Source of the DNA: Osedax fenrisi
Lineage: Eukaryota; Annelida; Polychaeta; Sabellida; Siboglinidae
Length of the DNA stretch: 64,000 nt
NCBI GenBank assembly: GCA_964019155.1
Contig: OZ025241.1
Span: 4,503,293 to 4,567,292 of the forward strand
Reading direction: 5' to 3'
Positions 11,281-22,021 of the stretch are shown one piece after another. Position 1 is the stretch's first letter. Every line of letters begins with the position of its first letter. The position numbers were made by a program, and so were the translations under genes. The notes below the pieces were generated by a model. It was given only the letters and a program-made list of their open reading frames with translations, was not told the origin of the DNA and did not search any database.

Positions 11281-11511
11281 TTACAGCGTTACACTGAATA
11301 TGTATTCAATGGCGATATCAGTTATTATTACTATATTATTTGTTATATAATATTCGACATAATAGTAGCAAAGATTTAGCGAAGCAAAGATATAACACTC
11401 CCTATGCATGCAACGTAATTTAGTAATATCCCCAACCGCTGCTAGCAGTAGTATCGAAATCACTGAAATAGATTTAGGTTCGGCTCTGTTTGCATACAAC
11501 AATGTTTTCAT
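11281..11511 (-). CDS. Speculative signal-peptide exon, minus strand
   Basis: An open frame beginning MKTLLYANRAEPKS then ISVISILLLAAVGD has a basic start followed by a 12-residue hydrophobic core, as in a secretory signal. Its base composition is less AT-biased than its surroundings. It lies 3.5 kb upstream of the first recognised Ig exon on the same strand, so it could be the missing first exon. The only phase-1 donor candidate (GAGT before GTTATA) is weak. It is equally likely to be a chance frame. Confidence 0.2.
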   Translation of the reverse strand: MKTLLYANRAEPKSISVISILLLAAVGDITKLRCMHRECYIFASLNLCYYYVEYYITNNIVIITDIAIEYIFSVTL

Positions 11512-11548
11512 TGATCTATTAAATTACATGCAATATAAATTAACTTTT

Positions 11549-11978
11549 CCCAGCAAACAGTAAGAGCAGCATAATAGCAGCATAACAGCAAATGCTAGAG
11601 CCTCAAATGTTTACATTGTGCTATTATGCTGCTATTAAATGTCTATTATGCTGCTATTATGCTGCTATTAATTTGTAATGATATTATGCTGCTGGTATGC
11701 TGCTGTTATGCTGCTATTATGCTGATATTATGCTGATATTAATTTTAAATGTCTATTATGCTGCTATTATGCTGCTATTATAATAATAGCATAACAGCAG
11801 CATAACAGCAGCATAATATCATTACAAATTAATAGCAGCATAATATCATTACAAATTAATAGCAGCATAATAGCAGCATAATAGACATTTAATATCAGTA
11901 TAATAGCACAATGTAAACATTTGAGGCTCTAGCATTTGCTGTTATGCTGCTATTATGCTGCTCTTACTGTTTGCTGGG
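11549..11978. mobile_element. Foldback MITE, CCCAGCAAACAG ends
   Basis: A 430-bp element with perfect long arms. The left end CCCAGCAAACAGTAAGAGC is mirrored at the right by GCTCTTACTGTTTGCTGGG, and the match continues through GCAAATGCTAGAGCCTCAAA on both sides. The interior is made of 11-bp words of the type AGCATAATAGC in both orientations, so nearly the whole element could fold back. TT flanks both ends, which may be a 2-bp target duplication. A shorter relative lies at 52684-52840. No protein is encoded. Confidence 0.85.
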
Positions 11979-11979
11979 T

Positions 11980-12600
11980 TACTTACTAAATATATACTTA
12001 TAGCATTTAAAACATAAATATCATATTTGTTTGTTATATATTAGTAATGAACACTTAGTTTTCATCATATAAATATTAATTTAAAGCATATTATTTAACA
12101 TTTTAAAAGTGTATAGTTAAATACGAATTTACATTATAAACAACACATAGTTCCTAAAAGTAACCCGCTATAGGTGGCACCAGGGTATTTTGTATACAAA
12201 TTTGAATTACACGATTTCGCGTAAGTGTTATATCTTTCCTACGGAAAATCTTTGATAATAGTTCAAATTCAGTATTTTTCAAATAATGGCCATTATATTC
12301 TATGTGTCGGTTTCTATATCCATTTGTTATTTTATATAAACTAATAATTTAAATAACAAACACAAATTAAATATGAAATATTATAATAAACTACATAACA
12401 TATATTTAGAATAATATAATTTTAAATTGGATAGAAAATTCACTACCCAAATTGAACATCGGGTATCAAACTTTAAATAGTGGGTAGTTAATTTTCTACC
12501 AATTTATATTAAGTTAATAATTATATAGAGTATTTAGATTTTATATTATGTATAATTTATAAATATATATATATATAATAATTATATAATCATAATAATA
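11980..12600. other. AT-rich DNA, nothing recognised
   Basis: No coding frame, repeat family or RNA gene was recognised in this stretch. Confidence 0.4.
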
Positions 12601-12621
12601 ATGTCAACAAACCTATATTGC

Positions 12622-12756
12622 AGTTAACATGGATCCCGAATAATGCAACTATTATTACACAAGTATACCTACGGAGTATATCGCACAGGTTAATGTATAA
12701 CACATGCATACTATGCGTACATATACGTACTACTACTACTACCACAACGATATCAG
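12622..12756 (+). CDS. Candidate FN3-like exon
   Basis: A plus-strand segment bounded by an acceptor (TATATTGCAG before TTAACATGG) and a donor (GATATCAG before GTAATA). It is open throughout and reads LTWIPNNATIITQVYLRSIS, followed by a Thr-rich tail. The L-T-W-x-P start and a following 'I..Y' strand resemble the B-C strands of fibronectin type III domains. The acceptor is phase 0 and the donor phase 1, unlike the usual 1-1 FN3 exon, and no neighbouring exon was found. The Thr run comes from an ACT repeat. Confidence 0.25.
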
Positions 12757-13019
12757 GTAATAGTGTTCACTGTAGGTTTAATATAATAGATCCGGTGTAG
12801 GTATTCAGCTGCACTATCATTATTGTAATTATCATTATTACACTATCATTGTAATTAATAAAAACAAACAATATTAATTGTTTATAATAAATAGATATTC
12901 AATCATACTTAAGTTATATTTATATATTGTTTAACTTATTAAATATATTGTTATGAAATTATAATCATATCATTTGATAAGCTACGGTATACATAGTAGA
13001 TCTGTAGGTTATAGAAATA

Positions 13020-13290
13020 CTTTACGATTTAAACTTTATCCCGAACATCGACATTTTTCGGGGTCAAAGGTGGTTACAGCTGATTGGTTGGAATCGACGA
13101 AGCGTGACTAATGAATTATGCAAATGTTGCGCGGTATAATTACGTGTGCAGTGGGAGGCGTATCACCATATGTTCAGTGAATACTGATACTGGTGGATAT
13201 CTATTGCGATGTAGCCGCCCTGTTTGCTGAGGAATATTCAGTGTATTCAATGCATATCGATACATCGTGTTATGTATCTCCGTATAATTT
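13020..13290. promoter_or_regulatory. GC-rich patch with CCAAT and octamer motifs
   Basis: An island of clearly higher GC and CpG in AT-rich DNA. It contains GATTGGTTGG (an inverted CCAAT box), ATGCAAAT (octamer), and CpG-containing words such as TCGACGAAGCG and TTGCGCGG. The CCAAT box points to minus-strand transcription, which would suit a promoter for the minus-strand Ig gene. That link is inference only. Confidence 0.35.
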
Positions 13291-13326
13291 AATATATGTA
13301 GGCAATGAATGTTTATATGTGTTATA

Positions 13327-13360
13327 CCATGGCCTCCTTTAGCTTAAGGAGGCCATGGTT
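13327..13360. repeat. 14-bp perfect hairpin
   Basis: ACCATGGCCTCCTT, a 6-nt loop, and AAGGAGGCCATGGT form a perfect GC-rich stem, which is unusual in this AT-rich setting. Both arms contain CCATGG. It is not followed by a T run, so it does not resemble a bacterial-type terminator. Confidence 0.8.
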
Positions 13361-13383
13361 ATACTGAGATGATGCTGCTATCG

Positions 13384-13560
13384 ATATGTATAATAACGAT
13401 GATGTTGATGATGACGATAATGATGATGATGATGATGATAATGATGATGATGATGATTATGATGTTGATGATGATGATTATGATGATAATTCTCATGACG
13501 ATAATGATGATGATGATGATGATGATAATGATAGTTATGAATATGATGATGATGATGATG
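13384..13560. repeat. (GAT)n trinucleotide repeat
   Basis: An imperfect GAT/GAC repeat of about 175 bp that is open in several frames on both strands, giving poly-Asp, poly-Met or poly-Ile. It is treated as a microsatellite because no flanking coding sequence or splice structure supports a protein. Confidence 0.85.
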
Positions 13561-13660
13561 TTTTTATTTTGTGTAATATTAAAAATAAAGAGTTTCAATA
13601 TTTCTCAAAAATGAAAATGTTTTATATACATACGTGAGTGTATATATATTATATACACAC

Positions 13661-13696
13661 CATCGATGTAAATAAAAGTATTTATTTACATCGATG
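13661..13696. repeat. 16-bp perfect hairpin with 4-nt loop
   Basis: CATCGATGTAAATAAA, AGTA, then TTTATTTACATCGATG. Both sides are bordered by ATACACAC-like sequence. The symmetry is exact. Confidence 0.85.
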
Positions 13697-13698
13697 AT

Positions 13699-13737
<39 letters not shown>

Positions 13738-13865
13738 GAGTATACTTATATATTAGTATTATTTTAGTTTACAATAAATATAAAGCTATTATATAGATTT
13801 TTATGGAACACGTGTGCACATGTGGTGAAATTGAACATATGTTTGGAAAAACAGTATCATTATCA

Positions 13866-13871
<6 letters not shown>

Positions 13872-13958
<87 letters not shown>
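13872..13958. repeat. (TA)n microsatellite
   Basis: Almost 90 bp of TA with a single G interruption. Confidence 0.97.
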
Positions 13959-13962
<4 letters not shown>

Positions 13963-14095
13963 CATACATAGAATATTAAAGTATACTAAATTACACCTAA
14001 TTCACTATTATCATAATTACTATACAATGATGAATATGAGCGATAATATATAAATTACGTAATATAATACATTACATAACTGCGAGAAAACTACG

Positions 14096-14345
14096 AACAC
14101 GTGTGTGTGTGTTTAATTCACACTACTACACCACCTAGTGGTGGAATGCGACACGAATGTTTAACATTCCACCGATAAGCGTTATTTACTACACCACGTG
14201 GTGACCACGCGTCTAGACCACGTGACTTATCCCGACCTGTTCGCCAGTGTTTGTGTCACGTGTGTACGCATAGTTAACACGTGACCTGTTCGTGACGGCT
14301 ACTGTCACGTAATACGGCTAGTGTACACGAGTAATGCTGTTACGT
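14096..14345. promoter_or_regulatory. CACGTG-rich GC patch, candidate promoter
   Basis: E-box-like CACGTG words occur at least five times (for example AACACGTGTG, CCACGTGGTG, CCACGTGAC, GTCACGTGTG, AACACGTGACC) within 250 bp, with CpG steps and TTACGTAA-like sites nearby. Palindromic CACCTAGTGGTG also occurs. CACGTG is the binding word of bHLH-Zip factors of the USF/MITF/MAX type (family knowledge). The patch lies 240 bp upstream of the plus-strand signal-peptide candidate at 14587. Confidence 0.4.
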
Positions 14346-14586
14346 AAGTGAGGATAAACGTATATGGTAGGTAATATATAAGTGTTATATAATTGTAGTT
14401 TTAGTTAATACTTTAAGTTATATGTAACGTATATATATATATATATATATACATATGTTTAACCATACACTCATATACTTGTTTGAATCACGTACCTATA
14501 CATCGATTACACTACGTAATGCATATATTACTATAGTAATACGAAACAACAATAGACGACGACCTTCAGCTAACCTTCCATAAGTC

Positions 14587-14662
14587 ATGTCCTCGGTGGA
14601 CATCTCTAGTATAACAATACCGACATTGTTATCTTTACTGTGGATGCTACACACGTGTCAAG
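14587..14662 (+). CDS. Candidate first exon: signal peptide
   Basis: ATG starts MSSVDISSITIP, followed by TLLSLLWMLHTCQ. That is a short N-terminal region, a hydrophobic core of about 10 residues and a polar end suited to signal peptidase cleavage. The exon can end at CAAG before GTTGTC in phase 1, the standard phase between a signal peptide exon and extracellular domain exons. A GC-rich CACGTG patch lies upstream on the same strand. No downstream plus-strand exon was identified, so the protein is unknown. Confidence 0.4.
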
Positions 14663-14837
14663 GTTGTCGTATTAATATTAATTAATATATCGCCATTTCT
14701 TGTAGAAATACTAGTAGGAACATTTTTATCTATATTTCATTTATAGTATAATATTTATATTATCATATTTATTTTATCAACATTTATTGTATAATTATTT
14801 TTACTTCATATATAATTAGGTAAATATTCACTAAATT

Positions 14838-14875
<38 letters not shown>

Positions 14876-14970
14876 GCAAGAATATATATTTTATAAATAA
14901 TATTTATTTATATTTATGAAAATATTATTAAATTATAATTATTTTATCAATTTAGTAATATAATATATTA

Positions 14971-15015
<45 letters not shown>

Positions 15016-15059
15016 CACATATATAACACACACATATATATAGCACATATATAAACTTT

Positions 15060-15500
15060 AAGTTAAAGTATAATTTGTACCGCTCACTTGTATTATCCAT
15101 ACTAACATATGGTTACAATACATGGACGATCAATTCAGTTGTGTATAACAAAATCCAAGCATTCGAAAACAAGTCCCATAGGAAACTGCTCGGGATAAAG
15201 TTTATTGAAAGAAACACTAATAAATATGCAAAGGAAAGGATTATTTCCATAATCGGCACCTACGAACCATTCATACAAACGATTATACGACGAAAAATTA
15301 CATCGTATAGATATATATCCATACATATGACGGCCTCTGCTAAACTATAATGCAAGGCATGGTTGAAGGAGTACGTAGGACGTCCGAGCAATGCCTAGAT
15401 ATCATTACAGAGTGGACACAGATGGATATTCGTGATTTGGTAAATTGTACATGATCGAGACGGTTGGAGAAAAAGTGTTTCAAAGTCACGGGTGTTAATT
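15060..15500 (+). mobile_element. LINE 3' fragment, RTE-like
   Basis: The frame YRSLVLSILTYGYNTWTINS followed by IQAFENKSHRKLLGIKFIER (near 15076-15220) corresponds to the thumb and C-terminal block 'LPILTYGCE(S/T)WTL...AFE..C.R.LLGI' of RTE-like LINE polymerases. After a stop and frameshift it continues as KEYVGRPSNA and TEWTQMDIRDLVNC, the usual 'GRP...EWTG....L' tail ending near 15500. It is 5'-truncated next to a TA tract. Confidence 0.7.
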
Positions 15501-16242
15501 CCAAGTCACAGGATTAAAATCAAAAGTAAGCTTACTAGTACAATAAAAAGCTAGTAATACCCAAGCCCTTTGGTATCGGTAATACGTTGGTAGCATGATG
15601 CAGAAGGGAATAGTAGGTGTACAATTAAACATTAAGACACCACTTACAATTTCACATTTAGTATAAATAAAATAAATGCATGCATCACATGTTTATACAA
15701 ATCATTATTTTTATGTTGAGTACAATTTTTTTTAATAAAATGGGTCATCATAAATACAGTTTAAGAATGTCTGTTCTAACAGATCATCGACTGTGATATG
15801 GATCATTAACTTTTTAAAGAAATACTTTCCGAAGCCCCATTCTCTAATCGATTACCGATTCAAACATGTTAAATAATTAGTTTTTATTAAAATGCATTAT
15901 AATTAAATATTTTTATTTTTTGGCAACTTATTACTTATATTGAAATTTATATTATTCATCATTTATGTAAATATATTTTAAACCAATAATAATCTATTGT
16001 ACTATTAGTATTGTTCCTTATATGTCTACAATAATATTATTATAAAAACCATGGTTGTTCTAGATGTTCCATAGATGCATCTACTTGTAGATACCATTTT
16101 TTTATATTTATAATTCACTATTTAATGTTAATGTTAATGTTATTTTTACGTAGTGATTCATAATTTATTTTATTATATTACACCTCATTAATTTACACTA
16201 AAACTTATTCAAAATACATATCCATATAATGTGAATTCATCT

Positions 16243-16284
<42 letters not shown>

Positions 16285-16660
16285 TATGAAATAGCATAAA
16301 TACGCATGAAATATATTTCATACAACAATTTAGAGTGTGCTATATATATAAAAAAATAATGTATACATAATATATCTATTTATATTAATAGACATTAATA
16401 ATTGATATAGAAATATCCTCACTAAAATATGATCTACTTAATATTTAATCTATGTTATTTTACATTAATAATATTTTTATTTAAATGTAAAAAAACATTA
16501 TTTTATTTGTATATTTTTTAATTAAAAATATCAGTTTATTGATTGATATATTTCGCTTAAATTTTTGTAATCTGAAACTTTAGATTAATCATATACGATA
16601 CATATATTTATATATATTGATTATTCTATTTTCTAAATTACTTACATGTTGTTTATCATT
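15500..16660. other. AT-rich DNA, nothing recognised
   Basis: Long AT-rich stretch with a TA tract near 16249. No reading frame or repeat family was recognised. Confidence 0.4.
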
Positions 16661-16805
16661 TATATCAGTGGTTCCGAACATTTTTTCATCATTACCCTTT
16701 TTTTATAATTCTTAATTTAAATATATAGGCATATAAACCATGACCCAATATTATTTTTTTAAATAATAAACGAGGAATATAAACTATAATATATATATTT
16801 ATAAT

Positions 16806-16945
16806 TAAATGATCGGCTCTCATTAAAACCATGGATACCTTGACATATGAGCGGCTTCGAAAGCAAATTAGAGCTATATGGTTATAAGTTAAAACTTCAT
16901 CGAAAGTTCCTGGATGGGATGAAATGACTCCACAAAAATAAAATG

Positions 16946-16951
<6 letters not shown>
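16806..16951 (+). mobile_element. SINE-A 3' fragment
   Basis: It matches the 3' body of SINE-A (as at 62881-63009) from GATCGGCTCTCATTAAAACC through GAGCGGCTTCGAA to CCTGGATGGGATGAAATGAC, ending in an A-rich tail. The tRNA-like head is missing. Confidence 0.75.

Positions 16952-17008
<57 letters not shown>
16951..17008. repeat. (TA)n microsatellite
   Basis: Pure TA tract directly after the SINE-A tail. Such tails often seed microsatellites. Confidence 0.97.
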
Positions 17009-17013
<5 letters not shown>

Positions 17014-17089
17014 TGGTCATGACCCAAAACAAATGCAATACTCAAAGTTATTCATGTTACTAACCTATAGGTTATATTGGTAATGGTAT

Positions 17090-18260
17090 TGGTAATGACC
17101 GTTTATTTTTATTGTCTTCTTGAGGTAGTCATCTTTTTGTTATTACTTATTAATTATTCGATATATATATATATATATATATATAAGTATATTACATGTC
17201 ATACTAATTATTATTAATAATTAGTCATTATTTACTATCATTACTATTAGTCCCTTGACTGATAAATCAGTTGGAAAATATTCTCAATTGTTTCAATAGC
17301 ACATAGTATCCAGTCGCGTCTATATATCCATGTATTACTATTATATATCCAGTTTTTGCATAGACTTCCTATAATTTAACATTTCCTTAGGTGGTTAATA
17401 TTTTTATATACAAGAGTTTATTGAAAATAATAATTCGTTTTCTCTGATAATAGGTATTCCAATTAGTTATTTGTATATGCTTTACTTTCATCCATTTATC
17501 ATATTTCTCCATTAATGTCCAAGTTTAAGATCTATAACATATTTTAGATAGGATTAGTGACTTATATAGGTTGCATTTCAATATGAATATGATATTATTG
17601 TTAGACCATAATAGATTAAGCCTTGTATCAGCAAACGATTTATATAGCTAATCGGATACGAAGTTCATTTTCCGGTAATCTATCAACTTACAATGTTGCT
17701 ATAATATATTTTATCCTATAGTAGAGTTCCTGTCATGTATCCATTTCTATTTGACTGTCGGCACTGTTACTGTTTACCATCATTTTACCTTTATTCTAAT
17801 TAATCTCCATTGAATAATATCAGGATATCTAGTCTATTTATTAGATCTTATAATTTATTATTGGCACATATAATTAAATAAATAACATCGGAATTTCTGA
17901 GGTTGCATATTATACTTCCTCCGATCGAGATGTAGGATTATGATTTCTCTAAGAAAATATACTAAATACTACCTCTGTTAATAAGTAGCCTTAACCAACT
18001 TCTGGGTTAACAAAATTATCCGCTTATATTATTAATTAGGCCTGCACTCTTCGTGTTATTATATAGAGACTGACTATTTTGATAATGATACTTTGTTTTC
18101 TAATCTCCGAGTACAACCTAGTTATTTTTGATGGAGATTGATATCGTGTATTCAATCGGTATACAGCATTTGAGTTCTTATAAAGTATTGAGACTATTAT
18201 GCATTAGACTAGCTTTTAATTGGATGGAAATTATTCTGGTGGGTGCATTTTTACAATTGA
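17090..18260 (-). mobile_element. Decayed LINE RT relic
   Basis: Read on the minus strand, the segment near 17450-17700 gives FADTRLNLLWSNNNI, then LKCNLYKSLILSKICYRS and TWTLMEKYDKWM. This is the block 'F..RR.LL.S..I....KK.L.KS.VWS..LYG.ETWTL' of non-LTR polymerases. Upstream on that strand (toward 18250) weak matches to motif regions continue with many stops. The element is old, and its limits are approximate. Confidence 0.55.
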
Positions 18261-18814
18261 GTATGAGTTGAGTTAACTGTAATCACTAATAATGTATGAA
18301 TGATATATATGAATATCATCCGTATCATTGTAGAATCTTACGTCCGTTATTACATTATTTTTGTCAAGTATTTGTCATTAATTAATCGCTTCATGTCAGT
18401 TTTGTTAAACTAATTAAGCCTATTTATAACCAATTATTTATTCTCTGTTATACAGTTACTCTAATTTATCTCAACTTCTATAGAAATTATTATAATCATT
18501 CTTATAAAACATATATCAATTGTTGTTTTATTCTATACTAGTTTTATTTTTACTCCCAACATTGGATAAACTACTACAATATGCCTATAGGCCTTCACTC
18601 GTGGGATTTGTTAATATTGATTCATTACAGGATTGTATTTATTATTGTTTTCATGATTAATTCTTTCTATAGGTCGATAAGCCAGGTAGTACATATAATT
18701 GCTATACTTGTGCCACTGTCCTCATCTATCAGTTGATATGATTTATCATCGTGTATTTCATGTATATATTGGATAAGTTATGATCTACAATAGTCTCGTT
18801 ACCAGACCATGGTA

Positions 18815-18861
<47 letters not shown>

Positions 18862-19560
18862 TACTCACATACAGTGTAACATTATATAACTATATGATTG
18901 ATTCCACCTAACCCCTAAATTTAGGGCCTACTTATCTCCAAGATATTTTATGTAGAATACTAATGATATCTGAAGTAAATAATAGTAATATAATACTATA
19001 TTATTATATGGATATTAATGATACCACTATCATTGTAGATGCCTATATAATTAAAATTAATTGATCTTAATATAATATAGTATATTGATTGATAATTTAT
19101 TTAAGCAAATACATAGCAAAAAATATAATCGAAAGTATAAAGTATAAATATTTGCTAACGATAACATATGTTATAGAAATAAATTAAGAATAATACGAAA
19201 TTAAAAAACTAAAAAAATTAAAACGTTTTACAGTTACCGTAAAAATAAACGAAAAACAATCGAAAGTAGAAATAAATCATATAGAAAATAAAAATAAACG
19301 AAAAATTATCAAAATTTAAATAAAAGATAGCGTAAAAATAATCGAAAATAGAAATAAAATATATTATTTTGTAAGTGGAATCGAAATATTCAATTTCTAC
19401 TTTTACTTTATAGAATTCTTCTTATCTTTGTACCATGTTTTAGTAATAAATTATTAGTTATATAGTTTAATATTTAAATGTTAAATTTTAAATATATTAT
19501 AAACAGAACAACAACAAAAAGTTAAAAATCAAATAAACCAATACTAGAATGAAACAAACA
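18260..19560. other. AT-rich DNA, possibly older LINE sequence
   Basis: Up to about 18800 this could be more of the adjacent LINE relic, but no motif is readable. A TA tract lies near 18818. A-rich words of the type GTAAAAATAAACGAAAA repeat loosely at 19210-19370. Confidence 0.35.
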
Positions 19561-19643
19561 AATAATTTAATACCTACCAAATTCTGTAATAATAGTAGGT
19601 AGTACTTTATTAATTTTATATTTTAATTGTATAATAATTTTGA

Positions 19644-19683
<40 letters not shown>

Positions 19684-20165
19684 AACAGAACACGTTACAA
19701 ATAAATAAACCAATATACCTATACAAAAACAGAATACGTTAATAACAAAACATACCAATAATATTACGAAACAAACAATATAATACTTATCACTATACTC
19801 TGAAATAATAGAAAATTATTAATATTGTATTTTAGTAATATAATATATTTGAAACATATATACAAAATATATATAAAACAAATATATAATACCGAACAAA
19901 CAAAAGTAAAATAATACTTCCCACTTTATCTGTAATAATAATGAATTATTAATTTTATATTATAGTATATTTGTAATATAGATATAAACAATCGAATTTT
20001 CTATAACAAAAACAAATTTTTAATAAAATATAATACATAACAAACAAAAAATAAAATAATACTTTCCACTTTATCTGTAATAATAATGAATTATTAATTT
20101 TATATTATAATATATTTGAAATATAGATATAAAAAAACCCAAATTTTCTATAACAAAAACAAATT
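19560..20165 (-). repeat. Tandem repeats of about 120-140 bp, LINE 3' UTR
   Basis: Three clear copies and one diverged copy of a unit carry ATAATACTTTCCACTTTATC, TGTAATAATAATGAATTATT and a following TATATT/AACAAA segment. The last two copies (about 19905-20030 and 20045-20165) are nearly identical. They abut the 3' end of the minus-strand CR1-like LINE, so they are most simply its repeated 3' untranslated region. Confidence 0.65.
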
Positions 20166-20963
20166 AAAAAAAAAAACCCGAAGAGATAATGTAATAAATA
20201 AGATACAAAATGAAACATAAATCAATATTAAATTATAAATTTCTGTTAAAAAAAGTTGTTTGTCAAAACAGATTTTGTTTATTTTATTTTTAAAAGATGT
20301 AACAGATACAGATTGTATTATATAATTATTTAATGAATTATATATATTAACTGATCTATTATTAATTATATTGTTAATTGTATTATCATAATTATGTATT
20401 ACATTTAATTGTTTACAATTACCTATAGTTCTACAAATATTCGAAATGTTAAGAATATCAGATATATTTATATCTGTATAATTATTTGAAATTTTAAAAA
20501 TTGTGGTTAGATCTATTTTTAATCTTCTAAGTTCAAGTGATTCTAATTTAAAATATACCAATATCTCTATATATGATTTATAATTAATATTTGATGAATT
20601 TGTATATCCTACGCATCTTGTAATTAATATTCTAGTAAATAATCTTTGCACTCTTTCAATTTGGTCTATGAGACTACGAAATTTACTAACCTTTGAAAAA
20701 GGTGAGCAAATTATGGATGCATATTCTAAAATTGGTCTGCAATAAATTTTATATGCAATTAATAATGATATAGGGGATTTTGTAGTAGTGCATCTACAAA
20801 TTGAATTCAAATAAAAATAAGCTTTTTTACAAATATAATCAAAATGTTTATTAAATAAAAGGTTATTTTCAAATATTTTTCCTAAATCTTTATAAAAAGT
20901 AACGTTTTCTAATTGAATATTATTTATAAAATATGTTGATGGAGTAACCTTCCTTAAAGTCAT
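20148..20963 (-). pseudogene. RT C-terminal part of the CR1-type LINE
   Basis: The longest surviving frame of the element (271 codons). It covers the region after the FADD box: SKCAVMTLRKVTPSTYFINN, FYKDLGKIFENNLLFNKHFD, then IYCRPILEYASIICSPFSKV, IDQIERVQRLFTRIL and the C-terminal tail VTSFKNKINKICF. It shows no in-frame stop, unlike the parts upstream. Confidence 0.75.
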
Positions 20964-21595
20964 AACTGCACATTTTGATAATGAAATATTTAATTGCCAT
21001 TTATTTGTCCATTGTGAAAATAAATTTAAATTGTTTTGTAAAAGAAATCTTTCACTCTCAGATGCGTAAGAAACATATATTTTTGTATCATCTGCAAATA
21101 AATCAATATGAATTTTTGAAGAGAATATATTCTAGGATATATTCTAGTATATATACTAGGAAATCATTAATATATAATAAAATAAAATTGGACCTAAAAC
21201 CGATCCTTGTGGTACTCCATATTTTACAATAGAACTATTTGAAAAAGAATTTTCAACCCGTGTAATTTGAGATATATTTGATAACAAATTATAAAACCAT
21301 TTTTATTATTTTATTAGATATACTATATGATTTTAATTTAAATAATATTTTTTAATGAGAAACAACATCAAAGCTTTTGCAAAATAAATATATATTATAT
21401 CTACACATTTTTTATTATTCAATTCATTATACCAACAATTTAAACATTTTGTTAATTGTAATTCTGTGGATTTTACACTTATAAAACCATATTGATATTT
21501 TGTTAATAAATTATTAGATTTTAAATACAAAATTAATTGTTTAGAAAATACGTTCTAATATTCTACACATTACACATGTTATTGAAATAGTATAT

Positions 21596-22021
21596 TTACC
21601 TATAGTTATTTGAATTTGATGGTTCACCCTTTTTAAAAATTGGTGTGATTATAGATTTTTTCCAAATTTTCGGTATATTACCAGATAATAAAGATGAATT
21701 AAAAATAATATATAAAGACCTACATAATTCATTAGATAATAATGTTAACATAGAAAATGGTATCCCATTAGTTCCGAAAGTATGTGTAATTTTTAATCTA
21801 TTTAAAAATATTTTAATTATTTCAAGATTTAAATCAATATTATCAAATTTTTGTTTAGTTAAATTATTAAATTCTGGTAAATTACCATTATCATTTTGTT
21901 GAATTGAACTAAAATATGAATTTAAAGTATTTGCTTTGTCGATATCTGAAAATAAAATATTATTATTTGATATATCAATAAGAAGATAACTCCGGAATTT
22001 AAATTTTGTCTTTTTTTTCAT
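21596..22021 (-). pseudogene. RT N-terminal part of the CR1-type LINE
   Basis: Open frame of 141 codons containing DIDKANTLNSYFSSI, THTFGTNGIPFSML, then IPKIWKKSIITPIFKKGEPS and NNYR. These form the conserved start of the LINE RT fingers ('G.DGIP...L......P..WK.S.I.PIFKKG...NYR'). The following block (21333-21530, KYQYGFISVKSTELQLTKCL) lies in a shifted frame. Confidence 0.75.

Larger units (their letters stand above)
16666..17045. mobile_element. hAT-like MITE relic split by a SINE-A piece
   Basis: The left side starts CAGTGGTTCCGAACATTTT, matching the hAT end at 8641, and contains CCATGACCCAAT. The right side repeats GGTCATGACCCAAAACAAAT. Between them lies a plus-strand SINE-A 3' segment (16806-16951) and a TA tract. 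The right end is not clear, so the outer border is uncertain. Confidence 0.45.

Noticed and set aside
13359..13637. Asp-, Met- or Ile-rich frames near 13.4 kb
   Set aside because: All derive from one (GAT)n repeat read in different frames and strands.
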